Shown one piece after another: positions 25,044 to 32,501 of a stretch of 64,000 bases of DNA (positions within the stretch are counted from its first letter, which is position 1; every line of letters begins with the position of its first letter). The notes under the pieces are model-generated. The model saw only the letters and a program-made list of their open reading frames with translations, did no database searches and was not told where the DNA came from. Origin of the DNA: Thermococcaceae archaeon. GTDB taxonomy: Archaea > Methanobacteriota_B > Thermococci > Thermococcales > Thermococcaceae. A program made the position numbers and the translations under genes. The stretch is taken from positions 90,381 through 154,380 of the forward strand of contig JASGLT010000002.1 in assembly GCA_030156945.1 (NCBI GenBank). The letters are read 5' to 3'.

Positions 25044-26030
25044 TCACCTCCTCCTCATCCTCATTCTCACGAAGGAAGCCATCGGGTTTTCAGGGCTTTC
25101 ATCCCTTATCTCCCTGCCCGTCAAGTGGAGGAAGACGTCGTTGAGCGTGGGCCTGTGGTAGGTAACCTCGAGGATTCTTATTCCCCTCTCATTTGCGAGC
25201 TCGAAGAGCCCCGGGAGCGCTTCCGCTGCATTTTCCACCTCAAGCGCCACCCTGCCGTCGGGAAGAACCTTGCATCCCCTGATGAACTCCCCCTGGAGAC
25301 ACTTGAGCTCCTCGGGAGCTTCAAGTTTAAGATAGATCACGTCGTTTCCAACGAGCTTTTTGAGCTCCTCGGCAGTTCCTTCTGCAATTATCTTCCCGTG
25401 GTCTATGATGGCTATCCTGTCCGCCAACATCTCCGCCTCGTCCATGTAGTGGGTCGTGAGGAAAATCGTCATGTTGTGCTCCTCCTTCATCGCCCTTATG
25501 TAGTCCCAGATGTGCGCCCTCGTCTGGGGGTCGAGGCCTATCGTCGGCTCATCAAGGAAGAGAACCTCCGGCTCGTGGAGTAGGGAGCGCGCTATCTCAA
25601 GCCTGCGCTGCATTCCGCCGCTGAAGGTCTTGACTGGTTTGTCTTTGAACTCCCAGAGCTCGACGAACTTGAGGAGGCGCTCCATCTTCTCCCTCAGCTC
25701 GTTCCCCTTCAGCCCGTATATTCTCCCGTGGATGTACATGTTCTCCCACGCTGTCAGCTCCCTGTCGAGACTTGGATCTTGAAAGACTATGCCTATCCTC
25801 TTCCTCACTTCCATCGGCTCCTCAACCACGTCGTGGCCAGCGACGACCGCCCTTCCAGCGGTCGGCCTTAAAAGCGTCGTGAGGACGTGCACCGTTGTCG
25901 TCTTTCCTGCCCCGTTCGGCCCGAGGAAGGCGAATATCTCTCCCTGCTTGACCTTAAAGGAGACCCCTTTAACGGCCTCAAAGTCCCCGTACTTCTTGAC
26001 GAGGTTCTCAACAACTATTGCTTCGCTCAT
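25044..26030 (-). CDS. ABC-2 exporter ATPase (DrrA-like)
   Basis: A 328-residue ATPase of the drug-resistance (DrrA) class. Walker A is GPNGAGKTTT (about residues 38-47), the Q-loop is IGIVFQDPSLDRELTAWEN, the signature is FSGGMQRRLEIARSL, Walker B is VLFLDEPTIGLDPQTR and the H-loop is FLTTHYMDEAE. A C-terminal ~90-residue extension ends with FLHLTGREIRDE, as in DrrA proteins. The start ATG overlaps the padR stop (ATGA), so synthesis is coupled to the regulator. It forms the exporter with the permease at 24269. Confidence 0.93.
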   Translation of the reverse strand: MSEAIVVENLVKKYGDFEAVKGVSFKVKQGEIFAFLGPNGAGKTTTVHVLTTLLRPTAGRAVVAGHDVVEEPMEVRKRIGIVFQDPSLDRELTAWENMYIHGRIYGLKGNELREKMERLLKFVELWEFKDKPVKTFSGGMQRRLEIARSLLHEPEVLFLDEPTIGLDPQTRAHIWDYIRAMKEEHNMTIFLTTHYMDEAEMLADRIAIIDHGKIIAEGTAEELKKLVGNDVIYLKLEAPEELKCLQGEFIRGCKVLPDGRVALEVENAAEALPGLFELANERGIRILEVTYHRPTLNDVFLHLTGREIRDESPENPMASFVRMRMRRR

Positions 26031-26497
26031 TCCGTTCCCTCCTTTATCTCGCCCAATAGAATCAATCTAACCCTCTTCGTGAACTCTGCAAATTCCTTCG
26101 CGAGGGCCCTCTTCTGCTCCTCGCTCATCTCGCTGATCGAGCTGAAGGCCTCCTTGAGAACCTCCGCCAGCTCTCTGCCGCCGAGCCTCGCGAATTCCCT
26201 AAAGCGCTCGGCCATCTCAAGGACTTCCTTTACCTCGTACTCGTGCTCTCTGAGGTACTCTTTCCCCTTCCCGGTTATGTGGTAGAGCTTCTTCTCCCTT
26301 TTTCCCTCGCCGGCGACCTCAATGAGGCCAGCTCTCCTCAGAGAGGCGAGGATAGGGTAGATTGTCCCCGGGCTCGGCTGGGGCATGCCGTACCTCCTCT
26401 CAAGCTCCGCCATTATACCGTAACCGTGAAGCGGGCCTTCCTCAAGGATCTTCAGGACGAGGAGTTTGAGGTGCCCTCTAAACTTCGGCTTCTCCAT
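26027..26497 (-). CDS. PadR family transcriptional regulator
   Basis: A 156-residue PadR-type repressor. The winged helix is FRGHLKLLVLKILEEGPLHG with the conserved Tyr-Gly after it, MAELERRYG, and the PSPGTIYPILASLRRAGLIE block (about residues 35-54). A C-terminal helical region of about 70 residues follows, probably for dimerisation. The start is ATG 26497, with GGTGAA upstream; GTG 26506 is possible. It heads the operon for the ABC exporter. A palindrome directly upstream of its ribosome binding site suggests autoregulation, with the exporter induced by a ligand (inference). Confidence 0.9.
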   Translation of the reverse strand: MEKPKFRGHLKLLVLKILEEGPLHGYGIMAELERRYGMPQPSPGTIYPILASLRRAGLIEVAGEGKREKKLYHITGKGKEYLREHEYEVKEVLEMAERFREFARLGGRELAEVLKEAFSSISEMSEEQKRALAKEFAEFTKRVRLILLGEIKEGTE

Positions 26498-26507
26498 TTC
26501 GTTCACC

Positions 26508-26527
26508 GATATATCAGTTGATATGTC
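26508..26527. promoter_or_regulatory. Palindromic operator candidate for PadR
   Basis: GATATATCA-GT-TGATATGTC is a 9-2-9 inverted repeat with one mismatch. It ends only 2 bases from the GTG/ribosome-binding region of padR. A TATA-like TTTATAAAG lies at 26531-26539, so a bound repressor would cover the transcription start region. Assignment to PadR is by position. Confidence 0.55.
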
Positions 26528-26568
26528 GAGTTTATAAAGCTTTTGCGCTGCAGAATTGGAATATCTTA

Positions 26569-26614
26569 TGCAATTACAAAGTTTTTAGTTATGACAAAAT
26601 TTGACATAATTGCA
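26569..26614. promoter_or_regulatory. Nested inverted repeats upstream of the chitinase promoter
   Basis: An outer exact repeat TGCAATTA/TAATTGCA (26569-26576 and 26607-26614) encloses an inner palindrome TATGACAAA-A-TTTGACATA (26590-26608, one mismatch). Both lie just upstream of the probable TATA box TTTTATAAAC at 26627-26636 that serves the gene at 26673. This is typical of an operator or activator site. The protein that binds it is not identified. Confidence 0.5.
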
Positions 26615-26672
26615 ATATCGGATACTTTTATAAACAAAGCGGTGCATTAATCAGCTTGAAAGGTGGTCCCCA

Positions 26673-28469
26673 ATGGAAAGGCCGCTAAGTTTTTTGCTCG
26701 TTGCACTGTTTGTAAGTGCCCTTATTTTGCAGATTCCACAGGCATTTCCAGCCTCTTCCGGAGGCTCGCTTCAGTTAACCGGCGAAGTTCTCGGATGGGA
26801 TGCCGTGAACATAACCTGGACGCAAGTAAATGGTACAAGGGCCTACTTAGTGTACAGAAGTGAGAGTTTTGAGAATCTTCTCGCCGACGAGAACTTAATC
26901 GCGGTCGTAAACTGGAGCAAATACCCCGAGTACCACAGAGGATGGAGCTATCTCCCCAATGAAACTGTTGAGTATAATGGGAGCATATGGGTTGCACTGA
27001 AGCTGACCAATTCTCCGCCTGGAGGAGAAGGATGGAAGAGAGTTGGTCCGGTTATTCCGGTGAACTACTATTCCGACTCCTCTCTGGAAGGAAACAAAAC
27101 ATACTATTATGCCGTTATTCCGCTGTTTGAAAACAACAAGAAAGGAAAGCCCTCCAACAGCCTTAAGGTCAGAACTCCTCCCGAGCCCTACAGGATAGTC
27201 GTCTATTACATCTCCTGGGGGGTTTATGCAAGAAAGTTCTACGTGTCGGACATCCCTTACGAGAACGTCACCCACGTCCTCTATGCCTTCCTGAGGCCCC
27301 TGGAAAACGGAACAGTCACCTGGGCCGACCCGTGGGCAGACCCCAGCAATCTTGAGGCTTTGGGAGAGTTTAAAAAGCACTACCCAGCGGTTAAAGTACT
27401 CGTCTCGGTGGGGGGTTGGACCCTCAGCAAGTACTTCTCCGACATAGCGGCAGACCCTGCAAAGAGAGAGGAGTTTGCAAACAGCGTCCTGAGGATAATC
27501 AGAAGGTACGGGTTCGATGGAGTGGACGTTGATTGGGAATATCCAGGTGGAGGGGGGATGAAGAGCAACCACGTAAGGCCCGACGACGGTAAGAACTTTG
27601 TTCTGCTCATGAAAAAACTCAGGGAAGTCCTCGATAATGCGGGAAAGGAAGATCACAAGCACTACCTTATAACCGCAGCCGTTTCTCCGAACCCTGAGAT
27701 AGCAGGGAGGGTTAACTGGAGCGATGCCATGAAGTACATTGACTTCATCAACGTAATGGCCTATGATTTCATTGGACTCTGGAGCAACTGTACGGGTCAT
27801 AACGCTCCCCTATACAAGAACCCTACGTCTCCGGTTCCGGGAAGCGTTGATGAGGCCGTTAGGTGGTATACATCTCGCATCCCTCCTGAGAAGGTAGTTC
27901 TCGGGTTACCCTTTTACGGGAGGAGCTTTGCCAACGTCCCTCTGGTGAATCACGGGCTTTTCCAGCCCTACAATGGGACCCCGGATGGAACATGGGGATC
28001 AGCGGCTGAAACTCATGGTGTGATGGACTACTGGGATATTGCGGATAGGGTAGATAGCGGGACGTATCAGGAATTCTGGGATAATTATTCACTCGTTCCC
28101 TGGGCGTACTCGGAGAAGCTTGGGATTTTCATAACGTACGATGATCCAAGAAGCGTGAGGATAAAGACGGAATACGCGATAAACAATACCCTGGGAGGAG
28201 TTATGGTGTGGGAAATCACAGCCGACAGGAAGCCAGGAACAGCGCAGCATCCTCTGCTTGAAGCAATTCTCGATGCACTTGAGGAGAAGCCCCCGGCCTG
28301 GATTCCAGATGAATACTCGCTGGGTTCCAAAGCCCCTCAGCAATTTACGGTGGAAGAGCCGAAAATTGGTCCCGTTCCAGCCTCCACCTCGCCGCCCCAG
28401 AGATCCACATGTGGGCCGTCTGTTCTGGTCTTAATCACAATTTTGGCGGCTGCTTTCAGGAAGAGGTAG
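26673..28469 (+). CDS. Secreted GH18 chitinase-like glycoside hydrolase with CGP-CTERM anchor
   Basis: A 598-residue exported enzyme likely to hydrolyse chitin or chito-oligosaccharides. A signal peptide (1-27) precedes a fibronectin-III-like domain (~36-168) into which a CBM5/12-like chitin-binding segment seems inserted (~82-126: GWSYLP, VEYNGSIWVAL, GWKRVGP). The GH18 barrel spans ~174-535. Its catalytic motif is DGVDVDWE, with acid Glu 289, and there is a conserved VNVMAYDFIG strand and a late WEITAD. A Pro/Ser/Thr linker and the CGP-CTERM signal (Ser-Thr-Cys-Gly-Pro, hydrophobic helix, RKR) end the chain. GGTGG precedes the ATG. It is monocistronic with a structured promoter. Confidence 0.92.
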   Translation: MERPLSFLLVALFVSALILQIPQAFPASSGGSLQLTGEVLGWDAVNITWTQVNGTRAYLVYRSESFENLLADENLIAVVNWSKYPEYHRGWSYLPNETVEYNGSIWVALKLTNSPPGGEGWKRVGPVIPVNYYSDSSLEGNKTYYYAVIPLFENNKKGKPSNSLKVRTPPEPYRIVVYYISWGVYARKFYVSDIPYENVTHVLYAFLRPLENGTVTWADPWADPSNLEALGEFKKHYPAVKVLVSVGGWTLSKYFSDIAADPAKREEFANSVLRIIRRYGFDGVDVDWEYPGGGGMKSNHVRPDDGKNFVLLMKKLREVLDNAGKEDHKHYLITAAVSPNPEIAGRVNWSDAMKYIDFINVMAYDFIGLWSNCTGHNAPLYKNPTSPVPGSVDEAVRWYTSRIPPEKVVLGLPFYGRSFANVPLVNHGLFQPYNGTPDGTWGSAAETHGVMDYWDIADRVDSGTYQEFWDNYSLVPWAYSEKLGIFITYDDPRSVRIKTEYAINNTLGGVMVWEITADRKPGTAQHPLLEAILDALEEKPPAWIPDEYSLGSKAPQQFTVEEPKIGPVPASTSPPQRSTCGPSVLVLITILAAAFRKR

Positions 28470-28510
28470 TGTTTTTATTTCTCTCCCTCCTATTTTTGTT
28501 GGTGGTGTTC

Positions 28511-28939
28511 ATGAGGCTCATCATTAAACCTCTCTTCGACGTGGAGCTTCCAGGTGGCTTTGAAGAAATTATTCGCTCAAAACTGACTGGGAAGGAAGTA
28601 AAAACGGGTGAGACCATCGAGATAGACCTCCTTGGAAAGCCCCTTGCCTTCAGGGTTGTCCTCGCCGATCCAAGCCCGATGAAGGTCTCGAAAAATACAA
28701 GAATCGAGATAACGAGAAGCGAAGTGGAGGAGTTAACCCTCGAATTCGATTATGAAGTCAGAGAAGTGCTTCCTTTCTCGAAAGGCCTCGTCGTTGTCCT
28801 TGAAAACGAAGTTCGAATATACAACTGGACCGGGCAAAAGCTTTATAGCAGGGAGTTCGAGGAACTGAAAGAAGTTAGGGTGGCAGAAGGAAGGGTGGTG
28901 GTAGTCCATGGAAGCAAAGTCACGCTCATTGAGCCTTAA
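28511..28939 (+). CDS. Conserved-looking protein of unknown function
   Basis: A 142-residue soluble protein, beta-rich throughout, with the N-terminal LIIKPLFDVELPGGFEEIIR, then EVKTGETIEIDLLGKPLAFRVV, which has the look of a double-psi barrel or Cdc48-N-like half (weak). The C-terminal half reads like a beta-propeller-type repeat (GLVVVLENEVRIYNW). The start is ATG 28511 after GGTGGTG; a longer frame reaching back to 28409 overlaps the chitinase gene and encodes a spurious hydrophobic leader. It overlaps the endonuclease III start by 32 bases, so the two are probably cotranscribed. I cannot assign a function. Confidence 0.7.
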   Translation: MRLIIKPLFDVELPGGFEEIIRSKLTGKEVKTGETIEIDLLGKPLAFRVVLADPSPMKVSKNTRIEITRSEVEELTLEFDYEVREVLPFSKGLVVVLENEVRIYNWTGQKLYSREFEELKEVRVAEGRVVVVHGSKVTLIEP

Positions 28940-29624
28940 GGGCTTCACTTTCGAGGAGGGCTGGGAGGAGAAGAAAAAGAGAGCTGAGAAGATAGTCGAA
29001 ATCCTTATGGAGACCCACCCGAGGGAGAAGCTCCTCATCGGCGACCCCTACCGAACGCTCGTCCACTGCATAATATCCCAGAGGATGAGGGACAAGGTTA
29101 CATACCGCGTCTGGGAGGAGCTGTTTAGGAGGTACGGGAACATCGAGAAGATAGCCAACACTCCAGTAGAGGAGATGCAGGAGTTCCTGAGAAAGCAGGG
29201 TGTCGGCCTCTGGAAGACGAAGGGCGAGTGGATAGTTAAAGCCTCCAAGATAATCCTTGAGAAGTACGGGGGAAAGGTGCCAGATAATATCCACGAACTC
29301 ATGAAGCTCCCAGGAATAGGGAGGAAATGTGCGAACATAGTGCTCGCTTACGGCTTCGGAAAGCAGGCGATTCCCGTTGACACCCACGTAAACAGAATAA
29401 GCAAGCGCCTTGGCCTGGCTCCCCCGAGGGTCGCTCCTGAGAAGGTCGAAGAATACCTGAGGGCTTTAATCCCGAGGGATAAGTGGATATACGTCAACCA
29501 CGCGATGGTCGACCACGGGAGGAGCATCTGCCGGCCGATAAACCCGAAGTGTGGGGAATGTCCGTTGAGGGAGCTCTGCCCCTACGCGAAGGGCCTTGTA
29601 ACGGAGGAGCACCTGAGGGGATGA
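28908..29624 (+). CDS. nth: Endonuclease III (base excision repair DNA glycosylase/AP lyase)
   Basis: Removes oxidised pyrimidines and cleaves at the abasic site. The 238-residue protein has the helix-hairpin-helix LPGIGRKCANIVL with the catalytic Lys (about residue 130), the catalytic Asp in VDTHVNRI, and a C-terminal iron-sulphur cluster motif C-x6-C-x2-C-x5-C (CRPINPKCGECPLRELC). The start ATG 28908 lies inside the end of the preceding gene with GGTGGTG upstream. The downstream pseudogene starts 4 bases after its stop, forming a three-gene run. Confidence 0.95.
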   Translation: MEAKSRSLSLKGFTFEEGWEEKKKRAEKIVEILMETHPREKLLIGDPYRTLVHCIISQRMRDKVTYRVWEELFRRYGNIEKIANTPVEEMQEFLRKQGVGLWKTKGEWIVKASKIILEKYGGKVPDNIHELMKLPGIGRKCANIVLAYGFGKQAIPVDTHVNRISKRLGLAPPRVAPEKVEEYLRALIPRDKWIYVNHAMVDHGRSICRPINPKCGECPLRELCPYAKGLVTEEHLRG

Positions 29625-29628
29625 TAGG

Positions 29629-30409
29629 ATGAAGGTCGGCCTCTCGACCACGGCATTTAACGGTTCAACCCCAAGGGAGTTTGAAAAGTGGCTCGACACT
29701 GTCAGCGAACTTGGTTTTGAGTTCGTGGAGCTGGTTAGTGAGTGGCCCCATCAAATAACTCCAGAAAACGTTCGGGAATGGATAGAGGTTCTGGAGACCT
29801 TTAGTATGGCAAATACCCTCCATGCTCCCTTTATAGACCTCAACATCGGCTCCTTTAATGATAAGATAAGGAGGGTTTCTCTTGAGATTTTGGAAGAAGC
29901 TTTCGAGGTAGCTGCGACCCTCGGCTCAGAAGTCTTAACTGTTCCCCCTGGCTACTGTTCTCCCCTAAGCAGGAAACACCGGGGAGTATCTCAAAATTCA
30001 TAGAGCCTCCCTACGGGAACTCTCGAGGCTCGGAGAGGAATACTCTATAGCCTTCGGCGTAGAGAGCATGCCGAACTTCCCGATTTTGGATGCTCAGACT
30101 CCCGAGAGCCTTGATGAACTTATTGAGGGAATCGATTTTAGAGTAACTTTCGATGTGGGACACTTAAACACGACCACTCGTGATTTTGATAGTTTTATTG
30201 AGACTTTCAGAGAAAGGATAGTTCACATTCATCTTCACGACAACTTTGGCAAAAGGAATGAACACCTTGCCCTTGGGGAGGGTAACATACCCTGGGAGCG
30301 CGTGCTTCAGAGGTTGTCGCCCAAGACTTGGGCCCTGGAAGTCGAAGGGTTAAAAGAGGCTGAGCTCAGCTTGAAATTTATTAAAGAAAAAGCGGGGGAG
30401 CTATTGTGA
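29629..30409 (+). pseudogene. Sugar phosphate isomerase/epimerase, interrupted by one frameshift
   Basis: Two adjacent frames make one xylose-isomerase-like TIM-barrel protein of about 259 residues. The first half (29629 to ~29976) begins MKVGLSTTAFNG and includes NTLHAPFIDLNIGS. The second half, in the next frame, reads EYLKIHRASLRELSRLGEEY and then FGVESMPNFP, VTFDVGHLNT and IVHIHLHDNFGKRNEH. Removing one A from the AAA at 29974-29976 restores a continuous frame; otherwise the first frame stops at 30001-30003. The conserved metal ligands Glu, Asp, His and His are all present, so the break looks recent or is a sequencing error. It follows endonuclease III by 4 bases. Confidence 0.8.
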
Positions 30410-30444
30410 AATAATCCCTTAGAATTTCCGAGAGCACCGTAAGA

Positions 30445-30453
30445 TTTATAAAT
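30445..30453 (+). promoter_or_regulatory. TATA box for the tRNA-Asn/tRNA-Met unit
   Basis: TTTATAAAT lies 28-36 bases upstream of the tRNA-Asn 5' end, the expected distance for archaeal TATA-dependent transcription of a tRNA with a very short leader. The two tRNA genes are only 4 bases apart and must share this promoter. Confidence 0.6.
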
Positions 30454-30481
30454 TCCCCCCGTGTCCCATACATTGGGTCGT

Positions 30482-30557
30482 GCCGCCGTAGCTTAGATGG
30501 TAGAGCGCCGGACTGTTAATCCGGCGGTCCCCGGTTCGAGCCCGGGCGGCGGCGCCA
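30482..30557 (+). tRNA. tRNA-Asn (anticodon GTT)
   Basis: A 76-base cloverleaf. Acceptor GCCGCCG (30482-30488) pairs with CGGCGGC (30547-30553), with discriminator G and an encoded CCA at 30555-30557. The anticodon loop CTGTTAA (30513-30519) has GTT at 30515-30517, closed by a CCGGA/TCCGG stem. The T loop is GTTCGAGC. No intron is visible. Confidence 0.96.
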
Positions 30558-30561
30558 TTGT

Positions 30562-30639
30562 GGGCCCGTAGCTCAGCCTGGTCAGAGCGCGCGGCTCATA
30601 ACCGCGTGGTCGGGGGTTCAAAGCCCCCCGGGCCCACCA
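30562..30639 (+). tRNA. tRNA-Met (anticodon CAT; elongator, or Ile2 not excluded)
   Basis: A 78-base cloverleaf. Acceptor GGGCCCG pairs with CGGGCCC, with discriminator A and an encoded CCA ending at 30639. The anticodon loop CTCATAA carries CAT, closed by CGCGG/CCGCG. The T arm is GGGGG-TTCAAAG-CCCCC. It is not the archaeal initiator type, which begins AGC. A CAT anticodon can also be tRNA-Ile2 with a modified C34; sequence alone does not settle this. Confidence 0.93.
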
Positions 30640-30991
30640 CAGCAGCCCTTTCTTACGAAAGCGCTGGCGGAAGAAAAAGTATGCGATTCTAACAAGCTAG
30701 CTTTTGAGTGGGTTTACCCTCGAGTTGCCAGATATACTGGATTTCCTTGCACAGTATAGCGCTCGAAGAGCGCTAAAAAGAAAGCTGAAATCACAATTAA
30801 CGAGAAATTTTGAGAGCAAACCCGCGCGAGGTTGTCTTTTTAAGGGCATACTCTCATCAACGGGCAAGTTCAAAAGGAAGGGAAACCTTTTTGGTCAAGT
30901 TTTTTTTCTAAAAGCTTGCTGGAGAAAAGTTTCCTCGAACTTGCTCTCATGGTGGTGCAAGCAAGTAGAATTAATAAAAAACCTCTCCTCA
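30640..30991. other. 352-base non-coding stretch after the tRNAs, with hairpins
   Basis: The stretch holds two structured elements. A short hairpin follows tRNA-Met: AGCCCTTTC-TTAC-GAAAGCGCT at 30644-30665, with one C-C mismatch. A long compound hairpin lies at 30864-30944. A GTG-started frame running 30704-31192 crosses the region but continues antisense through the TMEM165-like gene and has no ribosome binding site, so I do not call it a gene. The base composition is richer in A/T than the neighbouring genes. Confidence 0.6.
30864..30944. repeat. Long imperfect hairpin (81 bases) flanked by CTCTCAT direct repeats
   Basis: Three nested stems: GCAAGTTC (30864-30871) with GAACTTGC (30937-30944), exact; GGAAACCTTTTT (30881-30892) with AGAAAAGTTTCC (30923-30934), one mismatch and one G-U; and CAAGTTTTT (30896-30904) with AAAAGCTTG (30910-30918), one G-U. 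The heptamer CTCTCAT occurs at 30851-30857 and 30944-30950, on either side. This could be a structured RNA or a small terminal-inverted-repeat element. No transposase is present. Confidence 0.6.
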
Positions 30992-31255
30992 CTACATCTT
31001 CCCAAGGAGCATAAGTATCCCGAAAACTATAAACAGAACTCCTGCCCCTTTGTGGATAATCTCAAGGGGAAGTACTTCTTTAAGCCGGTCTCCGATTACA
31101 GCACCGATAAGGTTTACGGCAGCGAGGCCCAGAGCTGCGCCGAGAAAGGCAGTTTTCCAGCCGTATTTCGATGCAAACGCGATCGTGGCTAATTGAGTCT
31201 TGTCACCAAGTTCTGCAAGGAAAATAGCGATAAAAACGGAAAAAATGCCGTCCAA
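30992..31255 (-). CDS. TMEM165/GDT1 (UPF0016) family cation transporter, half-size
   Basis: An 87-residue membrane protein with three hydrophobic segments and one copy of the family signature ELGDKTQLATIAFA (about residues 15-28). Two-copy relatives in yeast and humans (Gdt1, TMEM165) move Ca2+/Mn2+ with protons; a half-size archaeal form must dimerise to give both motifs. A TTG at 31255, six bases after GAGGTGAT, is the best start; GTG 31264 overlaps that site. It lies 13 bases after the aminotransferase stop on the same strand and is probably cotranscribed. The ion specificity is inferred from the family. Confidence 0.82.
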   Translation of the reverse strand: MDGIFSVFIAIFLAELGDKTQLATIAFASKYGWKTAFLGAALGLAAVNLIGAVIGDRLKEVLPLEIIHKGAGVLFIVFGILMLLGKM

Positions 31256-31268
31256 CGCTATCACCTCT

Positions 31269-32447
31269 TTAGAGCTTTGAAAGAGCTTCTTCCATGCGGT
31301 TAAGGGCTTCTATGAGCTTCTCCTTCTCTGTGGCGTAGCTTATTCTTATCCACCCCTCCCCCTGTTTACCGAAAGCTGTGCCCGGGATAACCACAACCCC
31401 TGCGTTGTCAAGGAGCCAGTTTGCGAAGTCTTCACTCGTCATGTCCAGTTCCGGGTCTATCTTTGCCCAAATGTAGAAAGCTCCCTTGGGTTTAAATGGA
31501 GTTATATGCGGCATGTTGTTGAGGCGTTTGAGAACGAGCTTCCTCCTTTCGGCGTACACCTTTCTCATGTTCTCAACGGCTTCCCAGCTTCTTTTGTCCC
31601 GAAGCGCTGTTATGCCCGCTATCTGTATGAAGGAAGTGACGTTACCAATTATGTACGCGTGGAGCTTTATCATGTCTTTTATGACCTGTTTTGGGGCTAT
31701 TGCAAAGCCCAACCGCCACCCCGTCATGGCAAAAGTCTTGGAGAAGCTGTTCGCGAGGATAGTGTTGTCAGGAGCGAACTTTATCATTGGATAGTGCTTG
31801 GCTCCCTCGTAGAGGAAGTGCTCGTAGGGTTCATCGCTGAGGATGTATATGTTGTAATCCTCCGCCATGTCAGCTATGGCCTTTACGGTCTTCTTTGTAA
31901 GCACCGCACCGGTGGGATTGTTTGGGTAATTTATTACAAGCACTCTTGTGCGTTTTGTGATAAGCTCGACAAGTTCATCGGGGTCAACTTGAAACTTATT
32001 CTCCTCTCGGAGGGGGATTCTCAATATTCCCGCTTCGGCTATTTTCGCATCCTCAACATAGCAAACGAAGGCAGGGTCTGGGATTATGACGTCATCATCT
32101 TTTTCGAGCAGGCTTTCGAATGCAAGGTAAGTTGCCTCGTAAGCACCGGCCGTTACGATAATGTTGTCTGGGGAGACATCAGCTTTGTAATGGGTCTTGT
32201 AGTACTCTGCTATGGCCTCCCTGAACTCCGGGATGCCGGCGTTGGGGGTATAGTGAGTATAACCTTCGTCTATTGCCCTTTTTGCCGCTTCCTTTATGAC
32301 TTCGGGAGTGTCAAAATCCGGCTCCCCTATTCCGAGGGATATAACGTTTTCCATGTTTCGAGCTTTTTCAAACAGCTCTCTGATCTTGGAGCGTTGGAGG
32401 AGGTTAATCCGGCCGGCCAGGAAATATTTGCGTTTTTTGTATTTCAT
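31269..32447 (-). CDS. Class I/II PLP-dependent aminotransferase (aspartate/aromatic type)
   Basis: A 392-residue aminotransferase of fold type I. The N-terminal block VISLGIGEPDFDTPEVIKEA (about residues 32-51), YTPNAGIPEFREAIAEYY, the cofactor-contacting NYPNNPTGAV, SDEPYEHFLY, the Schiff-base lysine in NSFSKTFAMTGWRLGF (about residue 235) and the substrate-binding Arg in GWIRISYA (near 367) are all present. The likely substrates are aspartate, aromatic or 2-aminoadipate-type amino acids; the sequence does not separate these. The start is ATG 32447 with GAGGTGATGTTC upstream; ATG 32471 is less likely. Confidence 0.92.
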   Translation of the reverse strand: MKYKKRKYFLAGRINLLQRSKIRELFEKARNMENVISLGIGEPDFDTPEVIKEAAKRAIDEGYTHYTPNAGIPEFREAIAEYYKTHYKADVSPDNIIVTAGAYEATYLAFESLLEKDDDVIIPDPAFVCYVEDAKIAEAGILRIPLREENKFQVDPDELVELITKRTRVLVINYPNNPTGAVLTKKTVKAIADMAEDYNIYILSDEPYEHFLYEGAKHYPMIKFAPDNTILANSFSKTFAMTGWRLGFAIAPKQVIKDMIKLHAYIIGNVTSFIQIAGITALRDKRSWEAVENMRKVYAERRKLVLKRLNNMPHITPFKPKGAFYIWAKIDPELDMTSEDFANWLLDNAGVVVIPGTAFGKQGEGWIRISYATEKEKLIEALNRMEEALSKL

Positions 32448-32501
32448 GAACATCACCTCAGACATCGACAACTAAAGAAGTGGTTTTATAAATGTATCGG
32501 G

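Noticed and set aside
30704..31192. 162-codon plus-strand frame after the tRNAs
   Set aside because: No ribosome binding site, and its second half is antisense to the TMEM165-like gene. The first ~40 codons might be a decayed repeat, but I cannot support a gene.
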